A stretch of DNA of 64,000 bases from Streptomyces sp. NBC_01351. GTDB lineage: Bacteria; Actinomycetota; Actinomycetes; Streptomycetales; Streptomycetaceae. Where the stretch lies: NCBI RefSeq assembly GCF_036237315.1, contig NZ_CP108357.1, positions 1-64,000 on the forward strand, read 5' to 3'. The first letter of the stretch is position 1, and each line of letters begins with the position of its first letter. Below, piece after piece: positions 44,898 through 53,621 of the stretch. The notes below the pieces were generated by a model. It saw only the letters and a list, made by a program, of their open reading frames with translations. It did no database searches and was not told the origin of the DNA. The translations under genes were made by a program, and so were the position numbers.

Positions 44898-45647
44898 TCA
44901 GCGGGTGGCGAGGTCCCGGGGGAGACCGCGGAAGAAGGACTGCCGCTCCTGGTCCCATGGCACGCGGACCGCGAAGTGCTCGGCGAGCATGGTCTCGGTG
45001 TGCACGGGCGTGGGCACGTGGTGTTCGTTGCTGAAGCCGAGCATCTGGGCGAAGGCGCGCCAGACCCGTGCGTCGGGGGCCAGTCCGACCGCGGCGTGGT
45101 GGGAGGCGAGGAGATGAGCCGCGAGCGCGTCGCCCGCGCCGGCCGCGAACCTCCACCAGTACAACGCGCCGGTGTGCTGGCCGAGTGTGTAGAGCAGGCA
45201 CGCGTACGTGCGTGCGCCGGCCTGGTCGTAGTCCTCGTCGAAGCTCTCCAGGCGCTCGACGTCCTTGGAGGCGAGGACCACTTCGCAGAGCCTGCGGACG
45301 TAGTCGATCACGGCGGCCGGGCTGACGCTGGGGTCGAGCGGGGCAATCGGGGTCGGCCGCCGCCGCATCGGACGGCGGCCGCGGGGCCGGACAAAGCTCT
45401 GCGCCCTGGTCCTCGCCTCCGGCCCCTGCGCGGGAGCCATCACCTGCGCCCGCGACGGAGGCGCGGCCGCCGGCCCTTCGGGCTCAGCCGCGGCGTCGTA
45501 GGGCTGGTTGGCCATCCGGACGCGGGGCGGACGCTGTGCCTCCTCGTTGATGTGGTCGGCCAGGCGGCGAAGGAAGCCGGTGGTGTCGTGGTCGTCGTAT
45601 TCGTCGTGGAGAGCTTGGGCCTGGGCCTTGAGCATCTCTTCCAACAT
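44898..45647 (-). CDS. Sel1/TPR-like partner of the second sigma factor
   Basis: The 249-residue protein begins with a helical segment (MLKAQAQALHDEYDDHDTTG), followed by a Pro/Arg-rich linker. Its C-terminal half is helical and repeat-like (YDQAGARTYACLLYTLGQHT, GALYWWRFAAGAGDALAAHL, LLASHHAAVGLAPDARVW). It has no TM and no zinc motif of classical anti-sigma factors. Its ATG overlaps the sigma-factor stop (ATGA at 45647), so translation is coupled. The helical repeats resemble the N-terminal part of the partner in the 8.1-10.4 kb operon. A regulatory role on the sigma factor is inference. Confidence 0.65.
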   Translation of the reverse strand: MLEEMLKAQAQALHDEYDDHDTTGFLRRLADHINEEAQRPPRVRMANQPYDAAAEPEGPAAAPPSRAQVMAPAQGPEARTRAQSFVRPRGRRPMRRRPTPIAPLDPSVSPAAVIDYVRRLCEVVLASKDVERLESFDEDYDQAGARTYACLLYTLGQHTGALYWWRFAAGAGDALAAHLLASHHAAVGLAPDARVWRAFAQMLGFSNEHHVPTPVHTETMLAEHFAVRVPWDQERQSFFRGLPRDLATR

Positions 45648-46207
45648 CAGGAATCCCCTTTCCCCGCGTCAGGGATGTTCATGAGGTCCTTCAGCTTCGC
45701 CAAGCCGAGGGACACGTTCGTCTTCGCCGCGCCCGGCGTGATCTCCAGGCACAGCGCGACGTCTTCGTAGGAGAGGTCTGCGAGGTGGCGCAGGCGCACG
45801 CTGTTGGCCTGCATGGGCGCGGTCTTCTCCAGCGTTTCCAGGGCTTCGTCGAGCTTCGCGAATGCACCCAGGTCGGCGAAGTCGGAGGCGACGGGGGCGT
45901 GCTGGCGGGCGGCTTCGTCGCGCCCGGCCATCCGGGCCCGGCGCCGGTAGAAGTCGATGAGGTGGTTGTGCAGGATCAGGTACGCCATTGCCCTCGGGTT
46001 CTGGTGGGCCATGATCCGCTCCCACTTCCGGAACATCTTGTAGGCCGCCTCCATGACGGCGTCCTCCGCGTCCTGGCGGTTGCGCAGCCGGGATCCGGCG
46101 AGCCGGAGGAAGCCGCTCCTGTGTTGGGCGAAGAAGCCCTCGAAGGCGGCGGGAAAATCAGCCGGGTCGGGCTTGGTCAGCTCGTACTCCCACGACGAAT
46201 CGTTCAC
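45647..46207 (-). CDS. ECF-like sigma-70 family sigma factor
   Basis: The 186-residue protein has region 2 (FEGFFAQHRSGFLRLAGSRL, NRQDAEDAVMEAAYKMFRKW, NPRAMAYLILHNHLIDFYRR; residues ~20-90). Region 4 with a clear HTH follows (VRLRHLADLSYEDVALCLEI, TPGAAKTNVSLGLAKLKDLM; ~135-178). Start GTG 46207 overlaps the stop of the 74-residue gene, and its stop overlaps the next start, so it is the middle of a three-gene coupled operon. No anti-sigma with TM or zinc motif is present. Region 4 is far better conserved here than in the first sigma factor at 8.1 kb. Confidence 0.85.
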   Translation of the reverse strand: MNDSSWEYELTKPDPADFPAAFEGFFAQHRSGFLRLAGSRLRNRQDAEDAVMEAAYKMFRKWERIMAHQNPRAMAYLILHNHLIDFYRRRARMAGRDEAARQHAPVASDFADLGAFAKLDEALETLEKTAPMQANSVRLRHLADLSYEDVALCLEITPGAAKTNVSLGLAKLKDLMNIPDAGKGDS

Positions 46208-46428
46208 CGCTCTCCCTCCTGATCATTCGGCGGCCCGGCGGCCGGCTTGTGGACTCCCAGGCGCGGCTGGGAGGTTACGTGCCGCACATCGGTGCGCGGC
46301 GCGGCGGTGCGTGCTGCCCTGGCCCGCGAGGCGGTGCGGGCTATCGGGCGCATCTCGGCGTCCGGTCCCGCGGCGGTCATCCGGTAGGCGCCGGGCTTCG
46401 GCGTGTACCGGGACATCTCGTGCCCCAC
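46204..46428 (-). CDS. Small basic protein coupled to a sigma factor
   Basis: The 74-residue protein (ATG 46428, or ATG 46416 MSRYTPKPGAYRMTAAGPDA) is rich in Arg, Ala and Pro and lacks hydrophobic segments. Its TGA overlaps the sigma-factor GTG (GTGA at 46204-46207), which supports it as a real first gene. GTCAGTGGGGCAC is upstream and AAGGAGG at 46430-46437 (minus strand) is a good ribosome site. No family recognised. Confidence 0.6.
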   Translation of the reverse strand: MGHEMSRYTPKPGAYRMTAAGPDAEMRPIARTASRARAARTAAPRTDVRHVTSQPRLGVHKPAAGPPNDQEGER

Positions 46429-46437
46429 TGACCCTCC

Positions 46438-47094
46438 TTACGTGTTCAGGTGAGACTCTGGGCCGCGCCATTGCGGCCCGGAGGAGAACGCTGTGTGCTC
46501 TCGCATGTACTCACCGGCACGAACGGGCGCTCGGGTTAACCGACGGACATGCGTTCTTGGTGGAACATTCGCGTCCGCTTTCGTCATATGCACCGACCAG
46601 CGTTAACCGTGGTTCACGTGACTCGGATCACAGAGTGCGCCAGTTTGAGAGCCAGGGCGCATCACCCGGCGCACACAGGGCGCACTAACCTGCCCCGGCC
46701 CCTCCCCCGAGCGCACTACGGCGTCAGGACCGCCCCCGCCCACTTGGAGGCCCTGCGCGCCAGCGTCGAACGGGCCCGCAGCCCCAAGGACACCCGCGAG
46801 AAGGCCACCAGCGCGGCGAGTTCGCGGTGCAGCCGCAGGTCCTGGGGCCGGGCGGCCGGTCGATGCGTGCTGGCCGGACCGGCTGTTCCCGGCGCGGCCG
46901 ATTGGCCTTCCAAGCAGCCTCCGTCCTGGCCCGCCTGGCTGGCTCCTTGTGCGGGGCGGCCTGCTCGTGACCGCGATCAGACAGTTGGAGTCAGTAGCCC
47001 ATCGACGTCCAGGAAGGGCTGGAAAGCGCCGTGTCGGCTCAGCTGCTTATGGGGAGATACGAGCGGCCATAACGGAACGTAGTCAAGGAGTCAC
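46438..47094. promoter_or_regulatory. Divergent intergenic region, no clear gene
   Basis: About 650 bases between the sigma operon and a plus-strand coiled-coil gene. The part near 46530-46640 is comparatively AT-rich (GTTAACCG, GCGTTAACCGTGGTT repeats of GTTAACCG) and likely contains promoters. A plus frame at 46716-46830 reads APAHLEALRASVERARSPKD and may be a remnant, but it falls apart after that. Confidence 0.4.
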
Positions 47095-48066
47095 GTGAGG
47101 TGGACACAGGCGTTCGATGAAGCGATGGGGGAACTGAGGGAGGCACGCAAGCAACTGGAGCGCTTGGACGACCCGACGGTGGGTCTCCCCGCGCTGCACG
47201 GCGAACTCTCGCAGGCCCGCATGAAGATCCAGGAAGTCGTGCAGAACGGTGTCACCGGGCTGCGTGAAGAGAACCGGGAGCTGCGCCGCCGTCAGGACAA
47301 GATGATCGCTGACCTGCAGGAAAGCCGGGAGGAAACACGGGAGGAGATACAGCAGCTACGCGAGCTCGCCGATCTCCTTCGCGGCTTCGCCATAGCCCCG
47401 GCTGCCGCCCCGCAGCAGGCAGACCCACCGCAGACCTGTGCAGTCGAGACCGGGCAGAACGGCGACGAGGACATCACCGAACCGCCCATGTGGCAGACCG
47501 TGCCCGACCGTGAGGACCAGGGGGACAACATGGAGCACAACCAGGGCCAGGATCCACAGAAAGCGACCGGGAGCGAGGGGGCGGAGGACGGTCTGAAGCA
47601 CGCCATCGAGACCGCCTACCGCGGCGCCGGCACCGGGGCCGCACCCGCGCCTTCCGCCTCCAGGCAGACGCCCGGATCGGAGCCCGAGGACCCTAAGGTC
47701 GCCCACGGAGTCCTGCTGCTGAAGGCCGCCGGCGTCGCCTCGGCCGAACTCGTCCTGCACCGTGACACCTGGGAGTTCCTCTCCGCTCTGGCCGTCGACC
47801 ACGGCCACTTCCGTACCCCGCCCGCCGTGGAGGACGTCAAGGAGGGCCGCATCCAGGCCGCTCTCTCCGGGCGCTCGCTCATCGCTGTGCTCATCGAGCT
47901 GTGGAACACCCGGACCACCGCCACCGTTCTGGAAGCCGACTGGGCTCTGGCCACCACCGCCTACAACCGGATCGCCGCCGAACTCGCTGGCGCCACCGGC
48001 TCCGGGGAGACCATCCGCATCACCTTGGACGACGGACTCGGACACACCGGTATCGCCGAGGAATGA
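47095..48066 (+). CDS. Coiled-coil protein with conserved C-terminal domain
   Basis: The 323-residue protein starts at GTG 47095 after AAGGAGTCAC. Residues ~5-105 form a long charged coiled coil (ELREARKQLERLDD, NRELRRRQDKMIADLQESRE, EEIQQLRELADLLRGFA). A disordered Gln/Glu/Asp/Pro linker follows (~106-200). The C-terminal ~120 residues look like a folded domain (VAHGVLLLKAAGVASAELVL, EFLSALAVDHGHFRTPPAVE, GRSLIAVLIELWNTRTTATV). Proteins with this layout are common on Streptomyces plasmids and ICEs, and I do not know the function. Confidence 0.7.
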   Translation: MRWTQAFDEAMGELREARKQLERLDDPTVGLPALHGELSQARMKIQEVVQNGVTGLREENRELRRRQDKMIADLQESREETREEIQQLRELADLLRGFAIAPAAAPQQADPPQTCAVETGQNGDEDITEPPMWQTVPDREDQGDNMEHNQGQDPQKATGSEGAEDGLKHAIETAYRGAGTGAAPAPSASRQTPGSEPEDPKVAHGVLLLKAAGVASAELVLHRDTWEFLSALAVDHGHFRTPPAVEDVKEGRIQAALSGRSLIAVLIELWNTRTTATVLEADWALATTAYNRIAAELAGATGSGETIRITLDDGLGHTGIAEE

Positions 48067-48247
48067 CGCCCGCGGGAAGGCCCGCGCTGACGGGCCTTCC
48101 ATCATGCTCTCCGGTGCCCGCTTGACCCTCGGCAACCCTGCCGACTGGGCGGCCTCACCGTGGAACAGGTCGAGGCCCTCGCCACCGACTCCAAGGACGC
48201 GGCCGCCGTCTCCCACCCAAGGTAGGTACACGGCGGGGGCGTACCGG

Positions 48248-48582
48248 ATGTGGGCGGAGCGCTGGCGACGGGTGCGCCGCAGCGGCGAGGCCTGGGGCGA
48301 CGGCTGGATGCGCACGGAGGAGGATGAGCGGCTCCTTGCGCTGGCGACGCTGCCCTGCACCAGGCCGCCAACGCGTGCAGGGGCGGGAGACTGGAGACCG
48401 CGCGCCTGCGGATCCGGGTGATGGCGGAGGCCGGGCTGCTGCACTGCTCTGCGGGGATGCGGTGGGCGGGCACCGTCGTGTGGACCACCGAGCGCGGAGC
48501 GCGCGTCGCGGGCACCGGACTGTCGGCGCGTCCCGCCCCGCCCCTGGACCTGGCTGGCTATCGGGCGGCCCCTTCCGAGTGA
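48248..48582 (+). pseudogene. Decayed winged-helix (replication-relaxation-like) gene
   Basis: One frame from ATG 48248 reads MWAERWRRVRRSGEAWGDGW and RTEEDERLLALA. After about 48340 sense continues in another frame (RIRVMAEAGLLHCSAGMRWA, GTVVWTTERGARVAGTGLSA, to 48582). Together they look like the helix-turn-helix head of a replication-relaxation type protein, but a frameshift separates them and the rest is absent. Confidence 0.45.
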
Positions 48583-48941
48583 CGCCCGTCCGCAGGTCAG
48601 CGCGCCTGGGTGGGAATCAAGGTGAGCAGGTCTGGGGAACTCGTGAGCACCTGGTGGGGAAATTCAAACGAGCCTCATCAGAGGTGGAGCTCGCCCCGAA
48701 GTCCCGGGGCGGGCTGAGGGCGATCCTGCGTGCCTACCAGCGGGCCCGGCGCCGGGCCTTCTGCCTCGGCACCGCCCCGGTGGTGCGCCAGTTGCAGGGC
48801 CGCCCGGCTCGGACGGGCAGTGGGTCGCCGGCGTCGCGGCAGGACGTCGGACGGCCGGAGTCCTGAACATGACTGCAGCCGACCGACATATCCCGCCCTG
48901 TCCCACCAGCTCGGTGAGACGGGGCACTTCTCTGCGCCCGG
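48583..48941. other. Non-coding stretch
   Basis: About 360 bases. One frame contains RAILRAYQRARRRAFCLGTA, which may be a remnant, but no start or conserved domain is visible. No other feature seen. Confidence 0.35.
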
Positions 48942-49421
48942 TCAGGCCATGTCGCCCAGGTACATCGTCTGCCACGTACCGGCAGCGGCCTGGGCAACGA
49001 CGTTAGTGACCTGGTCGCGCAGGTAAAGGGGGATCATCCGCAGCCCGCCGAGCTTGTCGAGCGGCACCCACTCGACCCCGGTGTGGGTCGGATCCGGGAT
49101 GCTCCCGCCCAGCTTGGACGGCTCCGATACGACCTCGCACCAGAACAGCGCATCAACCCGGTGGTTACGGTCGTACGCGCTTGGGCCGTCTTCGTGATTG
49201 GCGGGAATGTGTTCGCGCAGGAACAGCAACTGTCCGGCGCGAACGGTCACCCCGGTCTCCTCCAGCACCTCCCGTTCGACAGTGCGGTGCAGAGGCTCGC
49301 CCAGCTTCTGTCCGCCGCCGGGCGGCAGCCAGGTAGCCGGTTGAGGCCAGTTCCCTTTGACGAGCAGGACGTGGCCGTCGCGGACGACCAGGCCGGTCGC
49401 GGCTGTGCGAATGCGGCTCAT
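48942..49421 (-). CDS. Nudix hydrolase (second of a tandem pair)
   Basis: The 159-residue protein has the Nudix box GGGQKLGEPLHRTVEREVLEETGV (positions GX5EX7REUXEEXGU all kept) near residues 34-57, after ATGLVVRDGHVLLVKGNWPQ. It should hydrolyse a nucleoside-diphosphate-X compound with Mg; the substrate is unknown. ATG 49421 overlaps the stop of the upstream Nudix gene (ATGA). It is the last gene of the XRE/GNAT/Nudix transcript. Confidence 0.9.
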   Translation of the reverse strand: MSRIRTAATGLVVRDGHVLLVKGNWPQPATWLPPGGGQKLGEPLHRTVEREVLEETGVTVRAGQLLFLREHIPANHEDGPSAYDRNHRVDALFWCEVVSEPSKLGGSIPDPTHTGVEWVPLDKLGGLRMIPLYLRDQVTNVVAQAAAGTWQTMYLGDMA

Positions 49422-49906
49422 GTGGGCATCCCCTCTTGCATGTAAGCAGCGCGGCCGGACAGGGCAGCGGCATGAAGCGCGATGAGCGTCTGACGGTGCG
49501 CCGCGAGAAGATCCGGAAGGCTGTCCGGGTGGTGGAAGGCGTGCCGGTCGTGTTCGGGGCTGAGCCGGATCTGCTGACCAGCGGCGAGACTTGCGGCGAA
49601 GAAGTAGTCCACGACGGGGCCGGTGCCCAGAACGTTGGCCCTGTGGTCGATGCCGATGAGGCAAGGTTCCGAGCCCAAAGTGATGCCGGTCTCCTCGCCG
49701 ATCTCCCGGCGGGCCGCCGGCCACGGGCTCTCGCCCTCATTGACCATGCCGCCTGGCAGCCACCACGTCCCGCTGGCGCCCTCCTGACCGGAGCCGTAAC
49801 GGAGTAAAAGCATCCGGTTATGGTCATCCAGCAGCATGACGCACGAGGCCACGAGCGCCTGGGGCTGCGTCTTCACCCACTCCTCGCGGGGGATCCAGTC
49901 ACCCAC
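49418..49906 (-). CDS. Nudix hydrolase (first of a tandem pair)
   Basis: The 162-residue protein has LVASCVMLLDDHNRMLLLRY and a complete Nudix box (GGMVNEGESPWPAARREIGE then ETGI) near residues 51-74. A C-terminal helix (LLAAHRQTLIALHAAALSGR) follows. The start is GTG 49906 after AAAGGAGACG. It shares a 4-bp overlap with the second Nudix gene. The two boxes differ, so they are not a recent duplication. Confidence 0.9.
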   Translation of the reverse strand: MGDWIPREEWVKTQPQALVASCVMLLDDHNRMLLLRYGSGQEGASGTWWLPGGMVNEGESPWPAARREIGEETGITLGSEPCLIGIDHRANVLGTGPVVDYFFAASLAAGQQIRLSPEHDRHAFHHPDSLPDLLAAHRQTLIALHAAALSGRAAYMQEGMPT

Positions 49907-49914
49907 CTACGTCT

Positions 49915-50190
49915 CCTTTCAGCAGCCAGCGGGTCACAGGCCCGACCTGTCGGGCCGGGAACAGCGATGTACCGCTTGTCGTACGAGACGCCCTCGCAAA
50001 ACAGGATCGCAGGGTCAAACTCCACGTTCTCGCACAACTCGACCAGTTGTCTCCCTCGTAGAGGGAATCGACCTCTGTGGTGTGGAACGCCCGTATGCCG
50101 GTTCGACAGCTCGCACCGCTGCAACGCCGTGAACACATCGGACGGGCAGTGGCGAGGATCCGACGCTGCAGCTCACCGACCTGCTCTTCG
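49915..50190 (-). pseudogene. Frameshifted gene between GNAT and Nudix genes
   Basis: Three minus frames must be combined to read sense: TLTEEQVGELQRRILATARP, then FTALQRCELSNRHTG, then FHTTEVDSLYEGDNW, then LCENVEFDPAILFCEGVSYD and KRYIAVPGPTGR. Each part is protein-like, but no single frame carries all. I do not recognise the family. It is placed in the operon between the acetyltransferase and the Nudix genes. Confidence 0.4.
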
Positions 50191-50772
50191 GTGAGCGTCC
50201 CGCTCGCGCACGGCACGAACCGGGTCGCCATCAGCGGGCCACTCGTGCGCGAGAACGGAGAACAACACGCTGTCGCGCCAGGCCCCGTTAGTGAAGACGT
50301 GATCACGCAGCACGCCCTCACGGGTGAATCCCAGCCTTTCCACTAGTGCGATCGAGGGCGTGTTCTCGGGACCGATCGCCGCGCTGACACGATGGAGTGC
50401 AAGCTCCCCGAACGCGTAGGCCACCAGAGAGCGGGCCGCGTCCGTGGCGTATCCGCGGCCCCATTCCTCTGCTGCAACGGCGTAGCCGAGCTTTCCAGCC
50501 TTGACGCCGGCGAATCCGATCCGTGTGAATCCGATGACTCTGTCATCGCCGCGTTTGGTCACCGCCAAGTAGTACTCGGTCCGCGGCTCCTGCTGGGCTC
50601 GCTCGACCGCCCCTTCAATCATGGCGATGGCCTCATCCCGGCTGCGGCTGTCGAATGACAGCCAGGCGGTGACCTTGTGATCGCCGATGATCTCCAAGAC
50701 GTCATCGACGTCACGCATGGAGAACTCGCGCAGTACGACGCTGTCACCGGTGATGCGGATCGGATACGGCAA
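50173..50772 (-). CDS. GNAT N-acetyltransferase (RimJ/RimL-like)
   Basis: The 199-residue protein has the GNAT fold landmarks: DSVVLREFSMRDVDDVLEII, EYYLAVTKRGDDRVIGFTRI, the acetyl-CoA loop EEWGRGYATDAARSLVAYAF (residues ~103-122), and the C-terminal NTPSIALVERLGFTREGVLR. RimJ/RimL relatives acetylate protein N-termini or small substrates. Its ATG lies 9 bp after the stop of the XRE/TPR regulator, so both are probably on one transcript. Confidence 0.9.
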   Translation of the reverse strand: MPYPIRITGDSVVLREFSMRDVDDVLEIIGDHKVTAWLSFDSRSRDEAIAMIEGAVERAQQEPRTEYYLAVTKRGDDRVIGFTRIGFAGVKAGKLGYAVAAEEWGRGYATDAARSLVAYAFGELALHRVSAAIGPENTPSIALVERLGFTREGVLRDHVFTNGAWRDSVLFSVLAHEWPADGDPVRAVRERDAHRRAGR

Positions 50773-50781
50773 CGGAGACTC

Positions 50782-52104
50782 CTATCGGGGCAGGGACTTG
50801 AGCGGTGTACGCGTGAAGATTTCGATCTGCTCCTGCAGACCAGCGCCAGCGTCGGCGAGCGGCGAGTCCCGCAGGGCGCGGTGCACCCGCTCCACGCAAT
50901 GAATCACCCCGTTGATGCGCTGTTCGGGAGCGAGTTCAAGAACCGGCGCGATGGCCTCTTCGGCGCCTTCCAGCTCCCCGGCCTGGACGCGGGCGATGGC
51001 CAGAGCGCTGTGCGAGCCGGCCTGGTCCCCGAAGGCCCACTCCGGAGACGAGTTGTCCTCGTATGCCTCCACTGCGCGTGTGGCGTAGTCGCCTGTGATC
51101 GCGGCCTGCGACGGCAGCCACGACAGCGCTTCGGCCGCGTAGTAGATCTGCCGGGTGCGGCCGAAGCTGCAAAGACCGCCTAGCTCGTCCACCTCGTCCA
51201 CCTGGACGCTGTCCCAGGCGTTCTCTGCTCGCTCGATGGCGGCCCGAGCCGCGTTCGCGTTGCCGAGTGCCGCCCAGGCCCGGGCCTCGTTCATCGGCAG
51301 CCACACGCTGGACGTGTTGCTCGCACCGAATTCAGCGCCGGACTGGGCGTAACGGACGGACTCGCGTGTCCGGCCAGCCCAGTAGGAGACCAAGGACTGA
51401 ATGCCGCGGATCCACGCCCTAAGGCCGTTGTGGTCGGCGTTGTCCGCACAGACGAACGCCGTCCGTGCTTGTGTCAGCGCTGCGTGCGGGTCGGCAAGGT
51501 CATGCGATGCCTTCGCGAGCAGACCCCCCGTGACGCCGGCGAGGAAGTACAGCTGGCGTGCCTGATCGGGACGTCGCTGATGCTCCAGCAGAGTGAACAC
51601 GGTGTCCTGCGTCATGATCAGATCCGGCAGCAGCGCTGACAACGGCAGCTGCGGGTAGTCCGTCGCCAGGCGTTGGACATCCGCGTGTACCTGTTCCATC
51701 ACGCTGGACGTCAACTCCGTCTGACCTGCCGCAAGGGCGAAACTCTTGGCGCGTCGTGCCGCCATCTCGATCAACTCCCGGTCCGCCGTTGGCTGGCCTG
51801 TAGTCAGGACCAGCCCCGTGGATTCGTCCGCCGCCGGTAAAGGTCCGCCGCCCCACGGGGCAAGGAGCTCATCGAGCGGTTTGCCGAACATTTGCTGCAG
51901 AACGCGACGCATGACTGGGGTGGTGTTGGCCCGTTCCCCACTGGCCAGCCGACGTAAGTGCCGAGCGCTGAGGGTGACGTCCTCACCCAGCTCGTCGGCG
52001 AGACGCCCGAATTCACGGACGATCTCTTCGTACGTGCGCGGCTGCTGGCGCAACAGGAACTCCAGCGTGGTCCGTGGATCTCCCTTGCCTGCGTTGCCGG
52101 CCAC
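50782..52104 (-). CDS. XRE-type HTH regulator with TPR-like C-terminus
   Basis: The 440-residue protein has an N-terminal helix-turn-helix (TYEEIVREFGRLADELGEDV, TLSARHLRRLASGERANTTP; residues ~24-62) with a following VMRRVLQQMFGKPLDELLAP. A long TPR-like helical region (residues ~100-420) comes next, including LYFLAGVTGGLLAKASHDLA and GNANAARAAIERAENAW. Streptomyces has many such regulators, often controlling the neighbouring operon in response to a peptide or small molecule. It heads the GNAT/Nudix operon. The adjoining 52105-52326 has no gene and may carry its promoter. Confidence 0.85.
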   Translation of the reverse strand: MAGNAGKGDPRTTLEFLLRQQPRTYEEIVREFGRLADELGEDVTLSARHLRRLASGERANTTPVMRRVLQQMFGKPLDELLAPWGGGPLPAADESTGLVLTTGQPTADRELIEMAARRAKSFALAAGQTELTSSVMEQVHADVQRLATDYPQLPLSALLPDLIMTQDTVFTLLEHQRRPDQARQLYFLAGVTGGLLAKASHDLADPHAALTQARTAFVCADNADHNGLRAWIRGIQSLVSYWAGRTRESVRYAQSGAEFGASNTSSVWLPMNEARAWAALGNANAARAAIERAENAWDSVQVDEVDELGGLCSFGRTRQIYYAAEALSWLPSQAAITGDYATRAVEAYEDNSSPEWAFGDQAGSHSALAIARVQAGELEGAEEAIAPVLELAPEQRINGVIHCVERVHRALRDSPLADAGAGLQEQIEIFTRTPLKSLPR

Positions 52105-52326
52105 CGGTCCTCCCGAGTCACGAGTACGTGCTCCGCTGCACCCAGTGTCGTCCTGCGACGACGGCTAGTCAGCAGAGCGAGAGCTCTGGTCCGGCGGCGG
52201 TCCGCTTCATGTCCCGGACTGGTCCGGTGCGGGACTGCTGCCGGACCTCGTCTGGTCATGCTCCCCCATCAGACGGTTGTGATCAGCACATTCATTCGAT
52301 CCGACGGCGAGTTGAGGAGGGGCACC

Positions 52327-52611
52327 ATGACTGACAGACGTCATGTGGTGACCGACGCGCACGGTCGTCCGACTGACCTCAAGACCCCCGCCAGCGGCCT
52401 TCGGTGCGATGGGCACGCACATGCGCCCCTCCCGAAGGCGCGGCACTGGGCCAAAGCAGCTGTTGTCATCGCTGCGATCCTGGCCACCGGGCTGCTCGTT
52501 TCGGTGTTGCTCCTGGTGATCCGTGACGTCGTTGCGATGGTGGCTGGCACCAGCGTCACAGGCTTCCTCCTCAAGCCCCTGTTCACGCCGTCCCACCGAC
52601 AGGATCGGTGA
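52327..52611 (+). CDS. Small single-TM protein, 94 aa
   Basis: ATG 52327 follows GAGGAGGGGCACC. The N-terminal ~45 residues are polar with several His (HVVTDAHGRPTDLKTP, GHAHAPLPKARHW). A TM segment follows (AAVVIAAILATGLLVSVLLL), then VIRDVVAMVAGTSVTGFLL and a basic tail. The His-rich start could bind metal. No family recognised. The frame upstream of 52327 is shadow. Confidence 0.6.
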   Translation: MTDRRHVVTDAHGRPTDLKTPASGLRCDGHAHAPLPKARHWAKAAVVIAAILATGLLVSVLLLVIRDVVAMVAGTSVTGFLLKPLFTPSHRQDR

Positions 52612-52792
52612 ACGGCGTGTACGAGTCAGATGATGGCGGTGTCTTCGGCCAGCTCAAGCCGGCCGAGGACACCGCAGGCGGCGACACGGCCGGGCCCGCC
52701 CTCTGGCCTTCATCGTCATCGCAGGCCAGATGCGGTCCTGACCGGTGCGGCACAATGCTGGTCAACGGGGCGGGCAACGGTGGGGGTGGGAC

Positions 52793-53455
52793 GTGAAGCT
52801 TTTTGGCTCGCGAAGCCGAGGTAAGGGCATACCGAACGAGCCGGCGCTATTAGCTGCGGCTGCGAAAAATCCTGGTGGCAGCGTCGCCGAGATCGACCCG
52901 ACGTACATCGACGACCCGAACGGCTACGTACCTCCCGAGGCAATCCGCGGCGCGTGGCTGGTGGATAGCAGCGGGAAACTGACAGGCGAGTACCAGGAGA
53001 ATCCCCGTCACGGGGTGCCACAGGACGACTTCGGCAAGCTCACTGATCCTGATCACTGGCTTGGCTGGCTCGGAGATGATCCCGCGACCGCCGTCCGGAA
53101 GGGCATCGAAGAGTCCCTGCGCGCCCAGGCGGCAGACGCAGTGGTCGAGTGGGTCAAGATCCTCGAAGAGCCCCGATTTCTCACAGGTGGGCGTCGACAT
53201 TCTGAGGACCAACAGGTCATTTTGGTCGCCCGCGCTGCACTCGCCGCGCCGTTTGCGTTGTCCGTGCGCACAACGCAGCACGGGCGTTCCATCCTCCTCG
53301 GGGTCTTCTCCTGGGCCGCGGTGAACCTCTCACCACCCGAAGGCCGCAAGGATCGGCACTGGTTCGACCTGGGCGTCGGGCTGGACTGGGCCGGTGAACG
53401 GCTTCAAGAACGGATCTACGAGATGGACGGCGAGGGCGGCACCGCCGAGCGGTAG
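52793..53455 (+). CDS. Hypothetical soluble protein, 220 aa
   Basis: GTG 52793 begins VKLFGSRSRGKGIPNEPALL. The protein contains GSVAEIDPTYIDDPNGYVPP, GAWLVDSSGKLTGEYQENPR, HWLGWLGDDPATAVRKGIEE and LLGVFSWAAVNLSPPEGRKD. It looks alpha/beta with no signal or TM. I do not recognise it. It is a stand-alone gene. Confidence 0.65.
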   Translation: MKLFGSRSRGKGIPNEPALLAAAAKNPGGSVAEIDPTYIDDPNGYVPPEAIRGAWLVDSSGKLTGEYQENPRHGVPQDDFGKLTDPDHWLGWLGDDPATAVRKGIEESLRAQAADAVVEWVKILEEPRFLTGGRRHSEDQQVILVARAALAAPFALSVRTTQHGRSILLGVFSWAAVNLSPPEGRKDRHWFDLGVGLDWAGERLQERIYEMDGEGGTAER

Positions 53456-53524
53456 AGCGGCAACGCTCTTGGAGGGCAGGCAAGTCCTGGAGTGGAAATC
53501 CCATGCCAGGCACGGCCCGTTGAA

Positions 53525-53621
53525 CGGGGAACCCACCCGAAGGAACCCACCCGAAGGCCCAGCCGGTCACCACCGGCAGCCAGGCGGGAATCCCCGTCCT
53601 TTAGGGCGGGGAGGATGTCAA
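53525..53621 (+). mobile_element. Orphan IS605/TnpB right-end (omega-RNA scaffold) remnant
   Basis: The stretch GAATCCCCGTCCTTTAGGGC at 53588-53607 followed by GGGGAGGATGTCAAG matches the highly stereotyped right end that ends tnpB elements in Streptomyces, as I remember it. TCCCCGTCC and GGGCGGGGA form a nine-pair stem around TTTA (53591-53612). There is no tnpB here. Just before it a 14-bp unit GAACCCACCCGAAG is repeated twice in tandem (53529-53556). Also note the PIN-toxin stop at 53618-53620 sits inside its end. Confidence 0.5.

Noticed and set aside
46549..47082. Plus-strand 177-residue frame
   Set aside because: Only a short segment looks protein-like; the rest is low quality and includes promoter-like DNA.
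48102..48515. Minus-strand frame opposite the decayed winged-helix gene
   Set aside because: Composition is that of antisense DNA and no domain is visible.
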